A program made the translations under genes and the position numbers. 64,000 bases of DNA from Candidatus Methanoperedens nitratireducens. Its GTDB lineage: Archaea; Halobacteriota; Methanosarcinia; Methanosarcinales; Methanoperedenaceae. This document shows positions 50,354 to 56,813 of the stretch, piece by piece. Below the pieces are notes generated by a model that had not been told where the DNA came from, ran no database searches, and was given only the letters and a program-made list of their open reading frames with translations. The stretch covers positions 603,458 to 667,457 of the forward strand of contig NZ_JMIY01000001.1 of assembly GCF_000685155.1 (NCBI RefSeq). Direction: 5' to 3'. Position 1 is the first letter of the stretch. Every line of letters begins with the position of its first letter.

Positions 50354-51370
50354 TTAATATGGTTTACGAAAACCTTCAGCATCAGAAAGACTGTGAATAA
50401 GCTGCGCAATCTCTTTACTGTACCATTTTCTTTTAATATACTGCGGATATACAGGTAATCGCTCCCGCAGGGGAAGATCTACCATGGCCTGCAGCTCCAT
50501 AATGTTTGGCCATGGGGATTCAGGATTGATATAGTCGATAGTCCGGGGTGAGATCCCACCAAGATCAGAGGCGCCACACCTTATCAGTTCCTTCGGGCCG
50601 ATCAGATTGGGAGCCACCTGTATAGCCACATCCCCGGGAAGAATCTGTCTTGCCATCGAGACTGTCTTTTTCATCTCATTTAATCCAGGAGAAGGGCATG
50701 AAGCCATTTTAGTTCCGTGCTTGGGGATAAAATTCTGGATAATGACCTCCTGAATATGGCCGAATTCTTCATGGATCTCCCTGATAGCATGGATCGATCG
50801 CACTCTGTCTTCCCATGTTTCGCCTATGCCCACAAGGATTCCTGTAGTAAAAGGAATACCCAGTTCACCCGCAGTCCTGATAGTTCTAATCCGCAGTTCT
50901 GGATCTTTGCCTGCGCAGCCCTCGTGCGCATCGATAATACCCACGGTCTCAAGCATGAGTCCCATACTGGCATTATATGGTTTTAGTTTTTTTAGCTCCC
51001 ATGCTTCAAGTATGCCGGGGTTGCTGTGGGGTAAAAGACCAAGTCTTATTGACAGCCTGCACAGCTCTACAAGATAATCAATAATAGAATCATATCCCAG
51101 CTCCATTAGCAGGGGCATGAAGCCTTCAACTTCGTGTGGTCGCTCTCCAAACGTGAATAGCGCCTCGGTACAGCCTGCAAGTGCGCCTCTTTTAAGTGTA
51201 TCCATTACTTCAGTAGGGGAGAGAAGTTTTGCCTCAGGTTCTCCTATCATGCGCCTGAAGCCGCAATAACCGCACTTATTCCTGCAGATATTGGTAAGAG
51301 GGATGAAAACGTTGCGCGAGAACGTAATAAAGGGCAGGGACATATGCCATAATTGAATCGAGTTATACAT
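50354..51370 (-). CDS. cofG: F420 biosynthesis: CofG (Fo synthase subunit 1)
   Basis: A 338-residue radical SAM enzyme that closes the deazaflavin ring to make Fo (7,8-didemethyl-8-hydroxy-5-deazariboflavin), precursor of coenzyme F420. The cluster motif is CRNKCGYC, followed by GGF-like GFRR, LFTFGERPHEVEGF, HSNPGIL, TTGILVGIGET and GGISPRTIDYINPE. An internal ATG at residue 10 (MSLPFITFSRN) is a possible alternative start. With cofH it forms the two-gene Fo synthase of archaea. Confidence 0.95.
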   Translation of the reverse strand: MYNSIQLWHMSLPFITFSRNVFIPLTNICRNKCGYCGFRRMIGEPEAKLLSPTEVMDTLKRGALAGCTEALFTFGERPHEVEGFMPLLMELGYDSIIDYLVELCRLSIRLGLLPHSNPGILEAWELKKLKPYNASMGLMLETVGIIDAHEGCAGKDPELRIRTIRTAGELGIPFTTGILVGIGETWEDRVRSIHAIREIHEEFGHIQEVIIQNFIPKHGTKMASCPSPGLNEMKKTVSMARQILPGDVAIQVAPNLIGPKELIRCGASDLGGISPRTIDYINPESPWPNIMELQAMVDLPLRERLPVYPQYIKRKWYSKEIAQLIHSLSDAEGFRKPY

Positions 51371-51430
51371 AATTATATCGAGTAATACGTTAACTTAAAA
51401 TAATCCAAGATACATTTACGATAGCCATCT

Positions 51431-51488
51431 GCGGGGGTAACCAAGCCCGGCCAAATACAAAAGAGGCCAAAGGTGCAGGACTTAAGAT
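51431..51488 (+). pseudogene. 5' part of a tRNA-Leu-like sequence
   Basis: GCGGGGGTAACCAAGCCCGG opens like an acceptor and D arm of tRNA-Leu. After an insert that repeats GGCCAA, the sequence runs into GCAGGACTTAAGAT, which is the left anticodon stem and the UAA loop. No matching 3' half follows. It lies 87 bp upstream of an intact tRNA-Leu(UAA) and appears to be a remnant of a split or disrupted tRNA gene. Confidence 0.5.
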
Positions 51489-51510
51489 TATACTCGAAAC
51501 GCTACACAAG

Positions 51511-51520
51511 ATTTATATTA
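51511..51520 (+). promoter_or_regulatory. TATA-like element for tRNA-Leu
   Basis: ATTTATATTA is about 60 bp before the mature 5' end of the tRNA. A transcription start about 26 bp downstream (near 51541) would leave a leader of roughly 35 nt for RNase P removal. Confidence 0.45.
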
Positions 51521-51575
51521 CGTAAAACTAAAAAAAGGGCGCAATAACAAATTATCGTTAAAGAAGATATACTTT

Positions 51576-51658
51576 GCGAGGGTATCCAAGCGGCCAAAGG
51601 AGTTGGACTTAAGATCCAATTGCGCAGGCATTCGTGGGTTCAAATCCCATCCCTCGCA
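51576..51658 (+). tRNA. tRNA-Leu (anticodon UAA)
   Basis: An 83-nt gene with a perfect acceptor stem (GCGAGGG and CCCTCGC, discriminator A). The anticodon stem-loop is TTGGA-CTTAAGA-TCCAA. It has a long class II variable arm and a T arm GTGGG-TTCAAAT-CCCAT. No CCA is encoded. Virus-like genes start directly downstream, so its 3' half is the likely attachment site of the element to the right. Confidence 0.95.
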
Positions 51659-51669
51659 TACCTTATCAC

Positions 51670-51791
51670 TCACGTTCCCCCTTACAAACGGCGGATAATA
51701 CCGTCATACCGTCATTACCGTCATTTCCACGAGCAGGAGACAATGACGGTATTGATGACGGTACTATAAATGAGAAGTATAGTATCGTCAT
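51670..51791 (+). pseudogene. Inverted copy of part of the primase-helicase gene
   Basis: 122 bp starting 12 bp after the tRNA match the reverse complement of about 60903-61023 with few mismatches. The reading frame is kept (SRSPLQTADNTVIPSLPSFP, then RAGDNDGIDDGT), and the copy includes six of the ATGACGGT-type repeats. It has no start and soon leaves the homologous frame. It looks like a leftover of a related element or of a recombination event at the attachment site. Confidence 0.8.
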
Positions 51792-52106
51792 CCTGTGTGG
51801 TAGCACTATTAGTCAATCCATCTGCAGCAACTAAATTATCATTCAGCGCCGGGCTTCGCCCAGACCCGTGGAAGCGCCGCTTTCAGCGGGGGCAGCCTAT
51901 CGCCTTCACGTTTCCACCCATCACGTCACAACGGCGCGCAGGTTAGCTGCTGAAGAACGAGGCAGGACTTCCTGCAGGACAATGCGGCCGTGTTCACGCC
52001 GCAGGCGCAATGAGGACTTTTTTCTGCTTGTTAACTGGTCTAAAAAGCCGAAGGAAACCGGCGAGCATAAGATTAAGCCGTCCGGAGATAGAGAGATGAG
52101 TGATAT
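51792..52106. other. GC-rich stretch between tRNA and first element gene
   Basis: It contains inverted GC-rich pieces (GCCGGGCTTCGCCCAG near 51850; GCGCCGCTTTCAGCGGGGGC near 51875). An 80-codon frame (51868-52110) overlaps the next start as ATGA but is Arg/Ser-rich with no family resemblance. I do not call it a gene, although its last 25 codons could be a leader. Confidence 0.4.
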
Positions 52107-52463
52107 ATGACCGCAGAAAAAGTACCCGGCTGGATAAAGCAAGTCCTGATGCCTGAGCTCAGCGAAATAAAAGGCGAGCTCAAGGCAATCAACACAAGGA
52201 TCGATTCAACGAACGAGAAGATAGACAGCTTGAGAAATGAAACAAAATCAGAAACGGAAGGTCTCAGGAACGAGATCAGATCTGAGATAGCACGCCTCGA
52301 GGACAAGATAAACAGCCTCAGAAATGAAACAAAATCTGAATTTACAGGCTTGCATTACAGGCTCGATTCACTTGAGAAGCGTATTCCTGTCCTCGAAAAG
52401 ATAACTGCCTTGGAGCACAAGATCGCAGACCTGGAGAAGAGGCTGGCTGCAGCAGAGACGTGA
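52107..52463 (+). CDS. Coiled-coil protein
   Basis: A 118-residue protein, almost entirely a long coiled coil from residue 18 on, with a repeated SLRNETKSE block (residues 39-47 and 71-79). The N-terminal PGWIKQVLMPEL could be an interaction helix. Such proteins occur in mobile elements as structural or anchoring factors. No domain is recognised. The downstream gene is on the opposite strand and convergent. Confidence 0.6.
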   Translation: MTAEKVPGWIKQVLMPELSEIKGELKAINTRIDSTNEKIDSLRNETKSETEGLRNEIRSEIARLEDKINSLRNETKSEFTGLHYRLDSLEKRIPVLEKITALEHKIADLEKRLAAAET

Positions 52464-52524
52464 TCTTATCTTTTTTGTTTCAAAAAGCTGCATTTTGAAA
52501 GAACCTTTACACAGTTGAGCCTCC

Positions 52525-52539
52525 AGGATGCGATATAGG
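52525..52539 (+). repeat. Left arm of a 15-bp inverted repeat around the lipoprotein gene
   Basis: AGGATGCGATATAGG, with flanking TTTACAC-GTT...GAG similarity outward and CGTT inward. The perfect inverted partner is at 53520-53534. The pair encloses the minus-strand lipoprotein gene. Confidence 0.75.
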
Positions 52540-52594
52540 GCGTTGCGCGATCTGCCACAGGCAGGTCACGGCAAGGCTGATCACACTTCGCGGG

Positions 52595-53311
52595 TCATCT
52601 GACTAACCCATCATATTCATCCGCCATCTCGCGCAGATCGAACATACCTTTTATTTGCTCCGGGTCAGCAAGACTCGGCCCGGATCCCCTGAACCCTTCT
52701 TTATAATGCGTATCGTCGCCAAGCGTAACCATGTTGTAGAGTTCTCCGGGCACGGCCTGCATAGGCAGGTTGAATATCTTGTCTTTTTCCTCATTCCGCA
52801 GCCGCTTAAGCGCTTCGTACCCATTCCTGTATTCCCTGAGCGCAATGCCCGTCCTCTCAGCTTTCCCGATATCATAGCCAGCCTGGCTCCTCTCAAGTTC
52901 CTCAAGATGGGTTATGAACAGGGCGAGTTTGCTTATCTCAATATCGTAGAGCAGTACGTTGTTAAGTCTCAGGCTGTTGTACAGCATCCGCTCCTTCTCA
53001 GCATTGTTGATGAACTTTCCCGATTTCGTGAGATCGGTGCTGTTGATTCTCCTGATATCCTCGGCGTAGCTCTCATCGAGCCTGCGCCACTTCGTCGTTT
53101 CCTCAATGATCCTTCCCTCAAGCCCTGCGCGGTATGCCTCAGCGCGTGCTATATCGGCACGTTCGGCATCAGACACAGTCGCCACGGGCTGCCCGGTCAC
53201 GGCCCCATCGAGATCAACGGCGACGGGCTCGACTTCAGGGCTGCCGATGCATCCGGAGAGGGGCAGCAACAAAGCAACCATCAGAATAATATATGCCCAT
53301 TTTATGAACAT
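52595..53311 (-). CDS. Secreted lipoprotein with helical body
   Basis: A 238-residue protein with a lipoprotein signal: hydrophobic residues 5-17 followed by lipobox LSGC, with Cys21 as the lipid site. The mature part is acidic and helical (DAERADIARAEAYRAG, EKERMLYNSLRLNNV), with a C-terminal less ordered region. No family is recognised. The internal ATG at 53311 is chosen because it starts the signal peptide; the upstream extension is Cys-rich and not signal-like. The gene is on the opposite strand to its neighbours and is framed by inverted repeats, so it may be a separate inserted cassette or a lysogenic-conversion gene. Confidence 0.65.
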   Translation of the reverse strand: MFIKWAYIILMVALLLPLSGCIGSPEVEPVAVDLDGAVTGQPVATVSDAERADIARAEAYRAGLEGRIIEETTKWRRLDESYAEDIRRINSTDLTKSGKFINNAEKERMLYNSLRLNNVLLYDIEISKLALFITHLEELERSQAGYDIGKAERTGIALREYRNGYEALKRLRNEEKDKIFNLPMQAVPGELYNMVTLGDDTHYKEGFRGSGPSLADPEQIKGMFDLREMADEYDGLVR

Positions 53312-53519
53312 GTTCGAAATAGGAACGCACATGCATATATATATTTCGCAACTTATACTTCGTGTTGTATTCACATTATCTTTACAATGCAATAGTATTA
53401 TTTACAGCCATTGCAAGAGCCATGCACCCCTCAAACTCAATTTCTTTCCAGGCTGCCGTTAAAAGCTTTCAAGCGTTCTCCTGCCAGACGATACACTCAT
53501 ACTCTTTTGCTTAAAACGT

Positions 53520-53534
53520 CCTATATCGCATCCT
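53520..53534 (-). repeat. Right arm of the 15-bp inverted repeat
   Basis: CCTATATCGCATCCT, the exact reverse complement of 52525-52539. The surrounding ~40 bp also match imperfectly in inverted orientation, including TTTACAC(A/T)GTT on the outer side. Confidence 0.75.
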
Positions 53535-53682
53535 GAGCATTTTACTCTCTAACAGTGTAAATTATAGATATGCAATGGAGACAGCGCCATCCTCCCGTTG
53601 AGTGGGGTACTATCGAGTGAAGAAATGGCTGGATGCTGCCCCTCCTCCAGTGTTGGCTGCTGTTGCCCTCCTGGAGCATGAA

Positions 53683-53695
53683 ATTAAATGAAGTT
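53683..53695 (+). promoter_or_regulatory. Gene-unit box 1: ATTAAATGAAGTT
   Basis: Exact 13-nt box, 15 nt before the ATG of the next gene, followed by GGGTGATC, which pairs with the 3' end of archaeal 16S rRNA. Confidence 0.75.
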
Positions 53696-53710
53696 TTGAT
53701 GGGTGATCAT

Positions 53711-54223
53711 ATGGACGCGCAGATGACGGGCAAAGCTGATACTGGCCTCTCGAAGGTCATATCCTTTGAGAAACGGCAGGAGCTCAACAACATTCTGCAC
53801 TCAGAGGATCCTGATCACTATTCCCGCCTCTGGCTTGCAGGCTTCTTGAAGTTCTGCGGCTACAGCGTTGATGAGATCTGTGCCATAATCCATGCTGAAG
53901 CCAGCTGGTCGGATTACAACGAGAGGACAACCTGGTGCCAGGTTAACAGCGTCTTTCGTGAGTATAAGAGATCCAACAAACCGTGTACTGGTGATGGCCC
54001 TGTACCCGATAGAAAGGTATTCAGCCCGTTTGTAAAATGCAATTCCGACGATCCATGTCCCGATTCAGTGAACGGCTTTTGCTACATCGCTGCAGGCGAG
54101 TACAATATCCATTCGGTGGACGAGAGGATCCGCCGCGCGCTGGACTGTTCGATGAACAATCAAGCTGCAAGGTTCCAGCGCCAGGAACGGAGACTAAGAG
54201 CTTTACGGGACCTCTTCAGGTGA
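53711..54223 (+). CDS. Cys-containing protein, weakly primase-large-subunit-like
   Basis: A 170-residue protein. The region SRLWLAGFLKFCGYSVDEICAII, then DYNERTTWCQVNSVF and a cysteine cluster (KPC, VKCNSDDPCPDSVNGFCY) is reminiscent of the C-terminal Fe-S domain of archaeal/eukaryotic primase large subunits, though the match is weak. An RNA/DNA-binding zinc or Fe-S protein is the safer description. The ATG at 53711 is set by GGGTGATC; the longer open frame to 53633 would read through the box. The basic C-terminus (RFQRQERRLRALRDLFR) may bind nucleic acid. Confidence 0.6.
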   Translation: MDAQMTGKADTGLSKVISFEKRQELNNILHSEDPDHYSRLWLAGFLKFCGYSVDEICAIIHAEASWSDYNERTTWCQVNSVFREYKRSNKPCTGDGPVPDRKVFSPFVKCNSDDPCPDSVNGFCYIAAGEYNIHSVDERIRRALDCSMNNQAARFQRQERRLRALRDLFR

Positions 54224-54252
54224 GTACCTGAGGCCACACGGTGGGGAATGCA

Positions 54253-54265
54253 ATTAAATGAAGTT
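54253..54265 (+). promoter_or_regulatory. Gene-unit box 2: ATTAAATGAAGTT
   Basis: Exact box. The following ribosome-binding stretch is diverged (GGGTGAGTCAAAAGG). It heads a unit with a 28-codon frame (54269-54355) and then the 66-codon gene at 54367. Confidence 0.7.
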
Positions 54266-54268
54266 TCC

Positions 54269-54355
54269 ATGGGTGAGTCAAAAGGACTCCGAAGCGCAAG
54301 CAGTCGCAGGGGTACTATCCTGCGAGTGCCGAAGATGCGCTTACCGTCTGTTTAG
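54269..54355 (+). CDS. Possible 28-residue leader peptide
   Basis: The ATG three bases after box 2 opens MGESKGLRSASSRRGTILR and stops at 54355. The stop is followed at once by GGAG and the ATG of the next gene. Its position suggests a leader, but the coding evidence is slight. Confidence 0.2.
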   Translation: MGESKGLRSASSRRGTILRVPKMRLPSV

Positions 54356-54366
54356 GAGACGTAACC

Positions 54367-54567
54367 ATGGATATAGAATCGAATCGAATTAAGCCTTTCG
54401 CTCAATCGTCAGAGCGAGAACAGATACGAGAACATTTCATCAAGCGTGCACGCGAAGCGCCAATACCAGACCCATTCGATCCAGCATCGATGCTGAAGTG
54501 GGGAGAGTACGTTGACGAGATGCGCGAGCTCGAACAGATGCTGCGTAATGCAGGGGAGAAGTTATGA
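54367..54567 (+). CDS. Small acidic helical protein
   Basis: A 66-residue protein of two predicted helices (SEREQIREHFIKRARE and MLKWGEYVDEMRELEQMLRN). It has GGAG 11 bases before the ATG and its stop overlaps the next start (ATGA). No family is recognised. It is the first gene of a tightly coupled five-gene run up to 55918. Confidence 0.55.
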   Translation: MDIESNRIKPFAQSSEREQIREHFIKRAREAPIPDPFDPASMLKWGEYVDEMRELEQMLRNAGEKL

Positions 54568-54698
54568 AATACTTCTCCCGGATCATCTTGATAGTATTTG
54601 CTTGTGGCCATCGGAAGCGTGGCATAGACACCTATCAACAATTCGTGACAGATAATAAGGTGGACTGCCCGGCATGCAACTCTCGGGTGGTGATGTAG
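54564..54698 (+). CDS. 44-residue zinc-ribbon protein
   Basis: A very short gene that overlaps the previous stop by four bases and ends one base before the next ATG, so all three are translationally coupled. It contains ACGH (Cys14, His16) and CPAC (Cys35, Cys38), enough for one zinc ribbon. Too short for most gene callers; the coupling on both sides is the main support. Confidence 0.55.
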   Translation: MKYFSRIILIVFACGHRKRGIDTYQQFVTDNKVDCPACNSRVVM

Positions 54699-54956
54699 AT
54701 GATGCGAAAGGATCGCGTTTTCATGAACGTCTCGGATCCGGGAATGCTGGGCAGACTGTCACGGTCAGCAGATATCACCATCCTGAACCGCTTTGAGTTC
54801 TTCGAGGCAGTGAACAGCAAGAACAGGCACAGGTACAGAGTCAACGTCACGGAACGGGATATCACCTGCTCATGTCCTGATTCGAAGAAAGGCAACCACT
54901 GTAAACATGAAATCGCGGTCGCCAGGGATATGAGCTACTTTCTGGGAGGGGTCTAA
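54699..54956 (+). CDS. SWIM zinc-finger protein
   Basis: An 85-residue protein whose C-terminal part, ITCSCPDSKKGNHCKHEIAV, is a SWIM zinc finger (CxC...CxH). The N-terminal part may form beta strands (HRYRVNVTERD). SWIM fingers bind DNA or proteins and are frequent in archaeal mobile elements and in SWI2/SNF2 partners. It begins directly after the zinc-ribbon gene and ends at the start of the next. Confidence 0.8.
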   Translation: MMRKDRVFMNVSDPGMLGRLSRSADITILNRFEFFEAVNSKNRHRYRVNVTERDITCSCPDSKKGNHCKHEIAVARDMSYFLGGV

Positions 54957-55169
54957 ATGACCACTTCCCCTCTTGATGCTGTCTTTGATAAAGCCCAGCA
55001 TAAGCTATCCAGGGATGCATTCCATGACTGGCTGTGCAGAGCATACGGTGTGATGTCAGAAGCTCTGGCGAATCCTGGCGTATATTCAGAGCGCAACACA
55101 GTGCAGATCCTCAGGAACGCGATCACTGAGCTCTCTGTAGAGTACGCGAAGAAAGAAGAGGTGGAGTAA
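54957..55169 (+). CDS. Hypothetical 70-residue protein
   Basis: A helical protein (DAVFDKAQHKLSRDAFHDWL, AYGVMSEALANPGVY) with an acidic C-terminus. Start and stop are both joined to neighbours without gaps; the stop shares a base with the next ATG (TAATG). No family recognised. Confidence 0.55.
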   Translation: MTTSPLDAVFDKAQHKLSRDAFHDWLCRAYGVMSEALANPGVYSERNTVQILRNAITELSVEYAKKEEVE

Positions 55170-55918
55170 TGTCCGATCTGGCGCTGGGCGAAGATCTGCC
55201 TGTATTCGAGGTTCCTCTGTTCGATGACCAGCACGCTCCACTGGATCCACACCCGACCAGAGGGGCCCCATTAAGGCAGTGGTATCCTCGTCAACTCAAG
55301 GAAGTGACCATCCTTGCCAGGACTAAAAGCACCGGCCACATCAGAATCATCGAGGAGGTTCGATCTGCAGACGCGCAGTATTCACTGCTGATGCACTACT
55401 ACAAGGTCATTGGGATGGTCGAAGTGTCCAAAAGAAGGCCGCCGATGACCATTGAAGAGGAAGTAACAGCATATAACCTGTTTCAGAGCGGAGCATCGAT
55501 CCAGGAGGTAGCCGCAAGGCTCGATAAAAATATCTCCACGATCTGGAGGCTCGCACCAGGAGAGCCAACCCGCAAATATCATCACCTTCATAGATGCCAG
55601 ATAGAGGAAATTGATAGATTGTACGGGATGAAAACGCCCCCTAAAGAGATAGCGCGGGTGCTTAACCTGCCCTATAGGACGGTAACGTATCACCTCTATG
55701 AGAAGAAACGCCATCACTTACATACACATCAGAAGCAAGAGATTGACAGGCTGCACAGGATGAGAACGCCCCTTGAGAAGATCGCAAGAGTACTTAACCT
55801 GCCACGTAAGACGGTAGAGTGCTATCTCCTTGAAAGGAATGGTAAAGAGCTTGAAGAAGGGAGGGGAAAGCCCCCCCTCCTGCCGGGCGCCGGGATAGCG
55901 GGTGGGAAAACAAATTAA
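55169..55918 (+). CDS. Triple helix-turn-helix DNA-binding protein
   Basis: A 249-residue protein with three consecutive helix-turn-helix units. Unit 1 (94-128) has SGASIQEVAARLDKNISTIW, unit 2 (141-178) KTPPKEIARVLNLPYRTVTY and unit 3 (187-224) RTPLEKIARVLNLPRKTVEC. The second and third are close copies. The N-terminal 90 residues lack a known domain. Tandem HTH units would read a long or repeated site, so it is a candidate regulator of the six ATTAAATGAAGTT boxes in its own element (inference). Confidence 0.8.
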   Translation: MSDLALGEDLPVFEVPLFDDQHAPLDPHPTRGAPLRQWYPRQLKEVTILARTKSTGHIRIIEEVRSADAQYSLLMHYYKVIGMVEVSKRRPPMTIEEEVTAYNLFQSGASIQEVAARLDKNISTIWRLAPGEPTRKYHHLHRCQIEEIDRLYGMKTPPKEIARVLNLPYRTVTYHLYEKKRHHLHTHQKQEIDRLHRMRTPLEKIARVLNLPRKTVECYLLERNGKELEEGRGKPPLLPGAGIAGGKTN

Positions 55919-55926
55919 ATGAAGTT
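55914..55926 (+). promoter_or_regulatory. Gene-unit box 3: ATTAAATGAAGTT
   Basis: Exact box overlapping the last codons of the triple-HTH gene. The start codon it serves lies 44 nt downstream, farther than for the other copies. Confidence 0.7.
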
Positions 55927-55970
55927 ATCAGGTGTGTAGCTGTATGGCTACATCCAAAAAGGTGATTAAA

Positions 55971-56204
55971 ATGTGTGAAAAAAACAAAACAGATAAAGCA
56001 AGTGCAGAACAAGAGATCTGTGTAAGCATCAGGCTGCCGCGCAAGTATCATGTGTTCTTAAGGAACTATACCACCATGACGGGAGAAAGCGCAGAGGATA
56101 TTGCAGCGTCCGCTATGAAATCCTACCTGGAGATGTGTTCCTCCAACCTCGGTGTGATCTCAAGAGAAATCCCCTGGCGCCTGGAGAATCAAAAAACGGA
56201 ATAG
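55971..56204 (+). CDS. Ribbon-helix-helix-like protein
   Basis: A 77-residue protein. Residues 14-24 (QEICVSIRLPR) look like the DNA-binding strand of a ribbon-helix-helix repressor, followed by two helices (KYHVFLRNYTTMTG and SAEDIAASAMKSYLEMC). The ATG is fixed by GGTGATTAAA just before it; a start 13 codons earlier lacks a site. It is transcribed as a single-gene unit, closed by a T-tract at 56221. Confidence 0.65.
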   Translation: MCEKNKTDKASAEQEICVSIRLPRKYHVFLRNYTTMTGESAEDIAASAMKSYLEMCSSNLGVISREIPWRLENQKTE

Positions 56205-56220
56205 ATCTCATCCTCTTTGC

Positions 56221-56229
56221 TCTTTTTTT
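56221..56229 (+). terminator. T-tract after the RHH gene
   Basis: CTCTTTTTTTGCCACC lies 16 nt after the stop. The same layout (T-tract then TGCCACTGG or TGCTGCTGG) follows the next three genes. Confidence 0.55.
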
Positions 56230-56247
56230 GCCACCGGGTAGCGGGCG

Positions 56248-56260
56248 ATTAAATGAAGTT
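56248..56260 (+). promoter_or_regulatory. Gene-unit box 4: ATTAAATGAAGTT
   Basis: Exact box, 16 nt before the ATG. The spacer ends in TTGATCATT. Confidence 0.75.
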
Positions 56261-56276
56261 GCCGGGCTTGATCATT

Positions 56277-56525
56277 ATGAATAATCCAAAATCAATAGAA
56301 GAGTGTGTAGAAGAGATCGAGAAAACCCTTGCAGACGTGATTGAAGAGGCTGAGCGGAAGAACAAAGACCGTGAACACATGTTCTGTCCCCTCTCAAAGA
56401 TGATGTGCCGGGTGGATTGCGCCTGCTACACCAAAGCCACTGTTCATGGGATGCAGAGCCCAAAGCCGTACATCATGGGCGGATACTGCAGAGCTTATAT
56501 CCTGCAGGGTCCTGCAGGTCAGTAG
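56277..56525 (+). CDS. Small Cys-rich protein
   Basis: An 82-residue protein. The first half is an acidic helix (EECVEEIEKTLADVIEEAER). The second half has cysteines in FCPLSKMMCRVDCACY and GYCRAY that could hold a metal site. The ATG at 56277 is preferred. The ATG inside the box (56253) is also in frame here, but not in all units, so it is not used as the general start. Confidence 0.6.
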   Translation: MNNPKSIEECVEEIEKTLADVIEEAERKNKDREHMFCPLSKMMCRVDCACYTKATVHGMQSPKPYIMGGYCRAYILQGPAGQ

Positions 56526-56526
56526 T

Positions 56527-56539
56527 CTCTTTCTTTTTT
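56527..56539 (+). terminator. T-tract after the 82-residue gene
   Basis: CTCTTTCTTTTTTG begins a few bases after the stop, followed by CTGCTGG, as in the other units. Confidence 0.55.
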
Positions 56540-56554
56540 GCTGCTGGCTACTTG

Positions 56555-56567
56555 ATTAAATGAAGTT
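56555..56567 (+). promoter_or_regulatory. Gene-unit box 5: ATTAAATGAAGTT
   Basis: Exact box, 16 nt before the ATG. The spacer contains CAGGTGGGATCATT. Confidence 0.75.
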
Positions 56568-56583
56568 GCCAGGTGGGATCATT

Positions 56584-56745
56584 ATGGCTCCCATCACTAA
56601 ATATGCTAAAGATCGAAATGACCTGTATCTGAATTGTCAATATTGCAACCTGGTATTTAATCCACGGTGCTATCTCCCTGAACTGTGCCACAAGAATCTT
56701 GTCTGCTATCTCGGCCGCGCATATGATGAGTATTACCGGGGGTAG
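56584..56745 (+). CDS. Very small Cys-rich protein
   Basis: A 53-residue protein with five cysteines: CQYC, RCYLPELC and LVCYLG. The spacing could bind one zinc or an Fe-S cluster. It has its own box, ribosome-binding site and T-tract. No family recognised. Confidence 0.55.
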   Translation: MAPITKYAKDRNDLYLNCQYCNLVFNPRCYLPELCHKNLVCYLGRAYDEYYRG

Positions 56746-56750
56746 TACCT

Positions 56751-56759
56751 CTCTTTTTT
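56751..56759 (+). terminator. T-tract after the 53-residue gene
   Basis: CTCTCTTTTTTGCCACTG starts five bases past the stop codon. Confidence 0.55.
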
Positions 56760-56783
56760 GCCACTGATACATGCAGCAGGCTG

Positions 56784-56796
56784 ATTAAATGAAGTT
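56784..56796 (+). promoter_or_regulatory. Gene-unit box 6: ATTAAATGAAGTT
   Basis: Exact box, 17 nt before the ATG, followed by CAGGGGTGATCAATT with a strong GGTGATC ribosome-binding site. Confidence 0.75.
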
Positions 56797-56813
56797 GTCA
56801 GGGGTGATCAATT

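Larger units (their letters stand above)
53312..53710. other. Spacer with inverted-repeat arm and first box
   Basis: This 400-bp stretch holds the right inverted-repeat arm (53520-53534), a CATCCTCCCGTTGA repeat fragment (53586-53601), a CCTCCAG...CTGGAGC stem near 53644-53676 and the first ATTAAATGAAGTT box. No gene is supported. Confidence 0.5.

Noticed and set aside
51868-52110. 80-codon frame ending in ATGA overlap with the coiled-coil gene
   Set aside because: Arg/Ser-rich, reads through GC-rich inverted pieces; only its last part looks protein-like. Mentioned in the spacer entry.
53633-53710. Upstream start for the 170-residue gene
   Set aside because: It would read through the box and ribosome-binding site and adds a hydrophobic stretch unlike the rest.
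56253-56276. ATG inside the ATTAAATGAAGTT box as the start of small genes
   Set aside because: In frame for the genes at 56277 and 56584, but in other copies it soon meets a stop (for example ATG AAG TTT TGA at 53688). The GGTGATC site points to the second ATG.
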